Shown here: positions 60,490 through 64,000 of the stretch, piece by piece | How the letters are laid out: every line of letters begins with the position of its first letter | Position numbering within the stretch: position 1 is the stretch's first letter | Source of the DNA: Streptomyces ochraceiscleroticus | GTDB lineage: Bacteria; Actinomycetota; Actinomycetes; Streptomycetales; Streptomycetaceae | DNA: 64,000 nt | Reading direction: 5' to 3' | Assembly: GCF_000720485.1 (NCBI RefSeq) | Contig: NZ_JOAX01000010.1 | Location: 147,528 to 211,527 of the forward strand | Made by a program: the position numbers and the translations under genes | The notes under the pieces: generated by a model | The model's input: only the letters and a program-made list of their open reading frames with translations | Databases searched by the model: none | Told to the model about the DNA's origin: nothing

Positions 60490-61035
60490 ATGGTGCACAG
60501 AGGAAGCTCACTCGCGATGGGCCACGGAGGGACCGGCGGCGACGCGGGGCCGACGGGACTGCGCGGGACACTGGGCCGGTACGCGCTGCTGCCGCTGCGG
60601 ATCTTCCTCGGCGTGACCTTCGTCTACGCGGGCCTGGACAAGCTCACCGAGCCGGGGTTCTTCGCGGCCTCCGGCAACGGCTCGATCGGCGAGCTGATGC
60701 GGCAGTCCCGGCCCTCCGCCGGCGTACCGCAACTGGTCGACCTGGCGCTGCACAGCCCGGCGGTCTTCGGCTACGTCATCGCGGCGGGCGAGCTGGCGGT
60801 CGGCCTCGGCATACTGCTCGGCCTCCTCGGCCGGCTCGCGGCCACCGGCGGCGCGCTGATCTCGCTGAGCTTCTGGCTGACCGTCAGCTGGTCGACGACG
60901 CCGTACTACTTCGGCAACGACCTCGCGTACCTGATGGCCTGGCTGCCGCTGATCCTGGCCGGTACGCCGTACCTCTCCCTCGACGCGCTCTACGCCAAGC
61001 GCCGCCGCCGCTTCGGCCGCCGGCTCATCGGCTGA
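60490..61035 (+). CDS. DoxX-family membrane protein
   Basis: 181 aa from ATG 60490, GGGAGGA upstream. DoxX pattern: LPLRIFLGVTFVYAGLDKLT, EPGFFAASGNGSIGELMRQS, VFGYVIAAGELAVGLGILLG, AATGGALISLSFWLTVSWST, GNDLAYLMAWLPLILAGTPY. Four membrane helices. The family includes thiosulfate:quinone oxidoreductase subunits and redox-stress membrane proteins (MRE complex); the exact role here is open. It overlaps the convergent gene 61025-61261 by 11 bp at the 3' ends. Confidence 0.9.
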   Translation: MVHRGSSLAMGHGGTGGDAGPTGLRGTLGRYALLPLRIFLGVTFVYAGLDKLTEPGFFAASGNGSIGELMRQSRPSAGVPQLVDLALHSPAVFGYVIAAGELAVGLGILLGLLGRLAATGGALISLSFWLTVSWSTTPYYFGNDLAYLMAWLPLILAGTPYLSLDALYAKRRRRFGRRLIG

Positions 61036-61261
61036 CCGGCTGCTCCTCCGGCGGCGGCAGCTCCGCGCCCCGCCGTCGGCGGGCCAGGCCGTACAGCGCC
61101 GAGACGCCGCCCGAGAGGAAGAGGCCGGCGGGGAGCGCGATCAGCGGCCACGCGCCGGGCACGTCGACCCGGCCGGCGGCGTCCAGCACGTAGACGCCGC
61201 CGATGCCGAGCGCGGTCAGGCCCGTGACGAGCCGGGCGGGCTGGAACTCATGCCGCAGCAC
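61025..61261 (-). CDS. small two-helix membrane protein coupled to PspC gene
   Basis: 78 aa from GTG 61261, which lies 14 bases inside the end of the PspC-domain gene, so it is probably translated by coupling. Two hydrophobic helices: VTGLTALGIGGVYVLDAAG and AWPLIALPAGLFLSGGVSAL, then a basic tail RRRRGAELPPPEEQPVSR. Similar small proteins follow PspC genes in Streptomyces and may join the same membrane complex. The stop overlaps the DoxX gene on the other strand. Confidence 0.75.
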   Translation of the reverse strand: MLRHEFQPARLVTGLTALGIGGVYVLDAAGRVDVPGAWPLIALPAGLFLSGGVSALYGLARRRRGAELPPPEEQPVSR

Positions 61262-62825
61262 GGTCGGCCACCTCCTCATGCGCCGGCGCGGCCGGCTTGT
61301 CCGGTACGTCCGGGGCATCCGGCGCCGGTGCCGCCGGCCTCCCCGGTACCTCTGGCTTCCCCGGCACCTCGGGTGTCGCCCCCGCGTACTCCACCTCCGC
61401 CTGGCCGATCCCCACCTCCAGCCGCAGGTCCAGCGTGCCGTGCGGCCGTTCGCCCTTCTTCAGGCCGTGGGCGGGCAGCGTGACGGTCCGCGCCCGGTCG
61501 GGCGAGACGTCGATGTCCTCGGCCGCCTCGCCGGGCAGCCGGATGTCGCCGAGCCCGACATCGACCCGTACGCGCGTCCGTACCCCCTCCGGCAGCGTGA
61601 CCTGCAGCCGTCCGGCGCCCACCTCGGCGTGCGTCCGGACCGTCTGCCCCTCCTTCAGGCGCAGCCCGCTGAGGTCCAGGTGGCCGTCGCCCGCGCCCAG
61701 TTCGTACGCGGGCCGGACGGCGGCCGTCGTCAACGGCGACCAGGTGCGGGCGTCCCAGTCGGTGGTGATGCTGCGCGGCAGGACGGTGGTCGCGCCCAGC
61801 AGCAGGGCGGTGACCACCACCATGAAGACCGTGCCGCCGCCGGTCCGGCCCAGCCACGCGCTGAGCACCATGCCGAGCCCGAACACCACCAGCGCGGCCG
61901 CCAGTCCCGCCTGCAGGCTCGCGGGCAGCGAGCCGCCGTGCCAGGACGGCATCGCGGCCACCGCGCCCGCCACCAGCGCCAGCAGGAACGTCAGCCCGCC
62001 GATCGACCGTGCCCGAGCCGGCCGCCGCGGCTTGCGCGTCTCCGGCACCGCGGAGGCGCCATTCCGGTCGTACGAGCCGTTCCCGTCGTACGCACCGTTC
62101 CCGTTGTAGGAACCGTTCCTGTCGTACGCACCCGCGCTGTCGTACGCAGCTTTCCCGTCGTACGCACCGCCCCCCGCCGCTTCGTACGACTCGTGCGACG
62201 GCGTGTCAGCAGGCCCCCACAGATACCCGCTGCGGCCCGCCTGCGTACCCGCCCCCGCACCTTCCTTGGTCAGCGGGTCCCGCCACCACGAAGGGCTGCT
62301 CGGCGCGGGCGGCGCCTGCGTCTCGGGCGGCGCGTCCGCGACGGCCTGCGCGGTCGCCGCGTCCACCGGACCGGACCCGTGCGCCGCGGCCCGCCGCTGC
62401 TTCGACCAGTACGCCGACCCGGCCACCGCGAGCGCGAGCATGAGCGTGAACGCCAGGCCGCCGCCCCGTCCCAGTACCGACAGGAAGAGCCCGCAGCCGA
62501 CCAGCGCGACGAGGATCGCGGTCAGCGCCGTGCCCTCGACCCGCCCGGACAGCAGCCGCCGCCCCTCGTTCTCGTCCTCGCCGTCCAGCGGGATCAGCAG
62601 CCAGGCGAAGCCGTACACGATGAGGCCGATGCCGCTGCTGACGGCCAGTACGGCGAGCACGATGCGGAAGATCACCGGGTCCAGGTCCCAGTGCCGCCCC
62701 AGCCCGCCGCACACCCCGGCCACCACCTTCTGCCGCCGGCTGCGCCGCAGCGGCGGCGGGGGCGGCAGGGGCGGCGGATCGGCGGTCGCGCCGTGCGGCG
62801 GCCCGGACGGAGAAGCATCGTTCAT
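61248..62825 (-). CDS. PspC-domain membrane protein with LiaF-like C-terminal domain
   Basis: 525 aa from ATG 62825. PspC domain at about 28-85 (RRQKVVAGVCGGLGRHWDLD, VIFRIVLAVLAVSSGIGLIV, YGFAWLLIPLD). Further membrane helices follow (TALTAILVALVGCGLFLSVL, LAFTLMLALAVAGSAYW). Then a cytoplasmic linker with hexapeptide repeats (AYDGNG/SYDRNG type, about 217-255), four more helices, and an exported-type beta-domain (HLDLSGLRLKEGQTVRTHAE, VGLGDIRLPGEAAEDIDVSP) like the LiaF/cell-wall-active-antibiotic response domain. Likely a sensor of envelope stress. Divergent from a Ser/Thr kinase. Confidence 0.88.
   Translation of the reverse strand: MNDASPSGPPHGATADPPPLPPPPPLRRSRRQKVVAGVCGGLGRHWDLDPVIFRIVLAVLAVSSGIGLIVYGFAWLLIPLDGEDENEGRRLLSGRVEGTALTAILVALVGCGLFLSVLGRGGGLAFTLMLALAVAGSAYWSKQRRAAAHGSGPVDAATAQAVADAPPETQAPPAPSSPSWWRDPLTKEGAGAGTQAGRSGYLWGPADTPSHESYEAAGGGAYDGKAAYDSAGAYDRNGSYNGNGAYDGNGSYDRNGASAVPETRKPRRPARARSIGGLTFLLALVAGAVAAMPSWHGGSLPASLQAGLAAALVVFGLGMVLSAWLGRTGGGTVFMVVVTALLLGATTVLPRSITTDWDARTWSPLTTAAVRPAYELGAGDGHLDLSGLRLKEGQTVRTHAEVGAGRLQVTLPEGVRTRVRVDVGLGDIRLPGEAAEDIDVSPDRARTVTLPAHGLKKGERPHGTLDLRLEVGIGQAEVEYAGATPEVPGKPEVPGRPAAPAPDAPDVPDKPAAPAHEEVADRAAA
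62059..62172 (-). repeat. hexapeptide-coding repeats in PspC protein gene
   Basis: About six 18-24-bp units with GTCGTACG on the plus strand encode AYDGKA, AYDSAG, AYDRNG, SYNGNG, AYDGNG, SYDRNG. Position approximate. Confidence 0.55.
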
Positions 62826-62982
62826 GCGCCCATGGTGACAAGCGGAACCGGCACCGGGCATCAGTGACAACCCTGGCCGGACCCTGAGATCCCGGACTCG
62901 GCGACGACCGGCCGGTAACGGGTGTGGCCCTGTTGACTATCGTTGTTCTCTGACGGGTTACGGGGGAGCCGGAGGGCGTGCG

Positions 62983-64000
62983 GTGTCGGAGGCTGCGGTG
63001 GACGAGGGTCGGCTGGTCGCCGGGCGGTACCGCCTGCTCGAACGCATCGGCCAGGGCGGCATGGGCACCGTCTGGCGGGCACACGACGAACTGCTGGGCC
63101 GCCAGGTCGCCGTCAAGCGCCTGCACGCCGCCTCGCTCCAGCTCGAGCCGGACGAGCTGGCCACCCGTAACGAACGCACCCGCCGCGAGGCTCAGGCCGC
63201 GGCCCGCATCAACCACTCCAACGTCGTCGGCGTGCACGACGTCGTCGACGACGCGGGCCTGCCCTGCATCGTCATGGAGTACGTCCCCTCCGTGACCCTG
63301 GGGGACGTCATCAAGGAGGCCGCGCTCTCCGGCGGCGGCGTGCCGCCGAACGAGGCCGCCCGCATCGGCCGCGGCATGATCGCCGCACTGCGCGCCGCAC
63401 ATGCGGCCGGCGTCCTGCACCGTGACGTCAAGCCCGGCAACGTCCTGCTCGGCGACGACGGCCGGGTCGTACTCACCGACTTCGGCATCGCGGTGGCCAG
63501 TGGTACGTCCACGCTCACCAAGACCGGCGAACTGGTCGGCTCCATCGACTACTTGGCGCCCGAGCGCGTCAAGGGCGGCACCCCGGGCCCCGCCTCCGAC
63601 CTGTGGGCGCTGGGCGCGACGCTGTACCAGGCGGTCGAAGGACGGCCGCCGTTCCGCAAGAACACCGCGGTCGAGACGGCGTACGCGATCGCCATGGACC
63701 CGCTGGCCCCGCCGCGCAACGCCGGGCCGCTCACGGCCCTCATCGAGGCGCTGCTCGCCAAGGAGCCGGCGGACCGCCCCACGGCCGAGACCGTCGAGCG
63801 CACCCTGCGCGCGCCCGCCTCCGAGGCCGCGACGGAACTCCTGACGACGAGCGGCTGGCGCGACACCGGTACGAACGGGGATACGAGTACGGGCACTGGC
63901 ACCGGCACGGGTGCCGGCACCCCCGGCGTCCCCTTCGTCCCAGCCCCAGCCGCAGCCGCAACCCCGGCCGCCACTCCGGCCCCCATCCCCACCCCAGTCC
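62983..64000 (+). CDS. Ser/Thr protein kinase, C-terminus beyond right edge
   Basis: 339 codons visible, open to the end of the window. Starts at GTG 62983 with GGAGGG seven bases upstream. Kinase domain complete: GQGGMGTVWR (24-33), Lys45, HRDVKPGNVLL with Asp148, DFG at 166-168, activation loop TSTLTKTGELVGSIDYLAPE and DLWALGATLYQAVEGRPPFR. A low-complexity Thr/Gly then Pro/Ala linker (TGTGTGTGAGTP, PAPAAAATPAAT) begins at about 295, so a membrane helix and outer domain likely follow outside. Closely similar in its first 40 residues to the kinase at 46238. Divergent from the PspC gene. Confidence 0.95.
   Translation, partial: MSEAAVDEGRLVAGRYRLLERIGQGGMGTVWRAHDELLGRQVAVKRLHAASLQLEPDELATRNERTRREAQAAARINHSNVVGVHDVVDDAGLPCIVMEYVPSVTLGDVIKEAALSGGGVPPNEAARIGRGMIAALRAAHAAGVLHRDVKPGNVLLGDDGRVVLTDFGIAVASGTSTLTKTGELVGSIDYLAPERVKGGTPGPASDLWALGATLYQAVEGRPPFRKNTAVETAYAIAMDPLAPPRNAGPLTALIEALLAKEPADRPTAETVERTLRAPASEAATELLTTSGWRDTGTNGDTSTGTGTGTGAGTPGVPFVPAPAAAATPAATPAPIPTPV

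Overview
The window is chromosomal DNA of a Streptomyces-type actinomycete. Base composition is very GC-rich, third codon positions are mostly G or C, GTG starts are common, stop/start overlaps (ATGA, GTGA, TGATG) are frequent, and I found a single TTA codon in 64 kb. Typical Streptomyces families are present: DUF5753-type XRE regulator, LAETG sortase substrate, DmdR/DesR iron regulator, NsdA-like TPR protein, PASTA-less Ser/Thr kinases and a bifunctional primase/polymerase-like protein. From memory, the order serC ... AtuA/acyl-CoA carboxylase operon ... citrate synthase, pdxH ... SIS protein, DesR resembles the SCO4366-SCO4395 neighbourhood of S. coelicolor; I could not check this. I saw no tRNA, rRNA, CRISPR array, insertion sequence or prophage.

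Layout. 1-9.8 kb: small regulators, an SGNH hydrolase, a secreted beta-propeller-like protein, serC and, divergent from it, a large FAD/Fe-S D-lactate-dehydrogenase-like enzyme, a DMT exporter and a Tat-secreted protein. 9.8-20.7 kb: a cupin gene, then an eight-gene catabolic operon (DinB-like protein, AtuA-like protein, acyl-CoA carboxylase beta and biotinylated alpha subunits, acyl-CoA dehydrogenase, acyl-CoA ligase, enoyl-CoA hydratase, TetR) whose genes mostly overlap by a few bases. It looks like a self-contained route that activates, dehydrogenates, carboxylates and hydrates a branched or isoprenoid acid. 20.7-28.3 kb: citrate synthase, pdxH, a candidate small RNA with a 12-codon reading frame, a PAS protein, a SIS-domain sugar-phosphate protein with a DasR-type site, DesR and an alpha/beta hydrolase with a LexA-type box. 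28.4-38 kb: a two-gene ABC exporter, a primase/polymerase-like protein, the NsdA-like regulator preceded by a 21-bp repeat array, a low-complexity membrane protein and a lipoprotein receptor. 38-47.9 kb: purU, an ECF sigma factor with an unusual anti-sigma fusion, a STAS protein, a two-component pair, membrane proteins and a Ser/Thr kinase carrying the only TTA codon. 48-64 kb: succinic semialdehyde dehydrogenase and a GMC oxidoreductase, a sortase substrate, chorismate mutase with its leader, guaA, two Uma2 proteins, a GlxR-like reductase, an aldolase-family protein, DoxX, a PspC/LiaF-like membrane protein and a second kinase cut by the right edge.

The most interesting observation is upstream of the chorismate mutase gene (53497-53805, minus strand). 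A candidate leaderless reading frame of 23 codons has Phe at codons 2, 7 and 9 and Tyr at codon 11. It is followed by a strong terminator-like hairpin, and part of the leader can pair instead with the 5' arm and loop of that hairpin. This has the parts of a Phe/Tyr ribosome-mediated attenuator. Other notable signals are the 21-bp array before the NsdA-like gene, the candidate small RNA beside pdxH, the DasR-type and LexA-type sites, tandem TTCCG-N5-CGGAA operators before the GlxR-like gene, and the kinase TTA codon.
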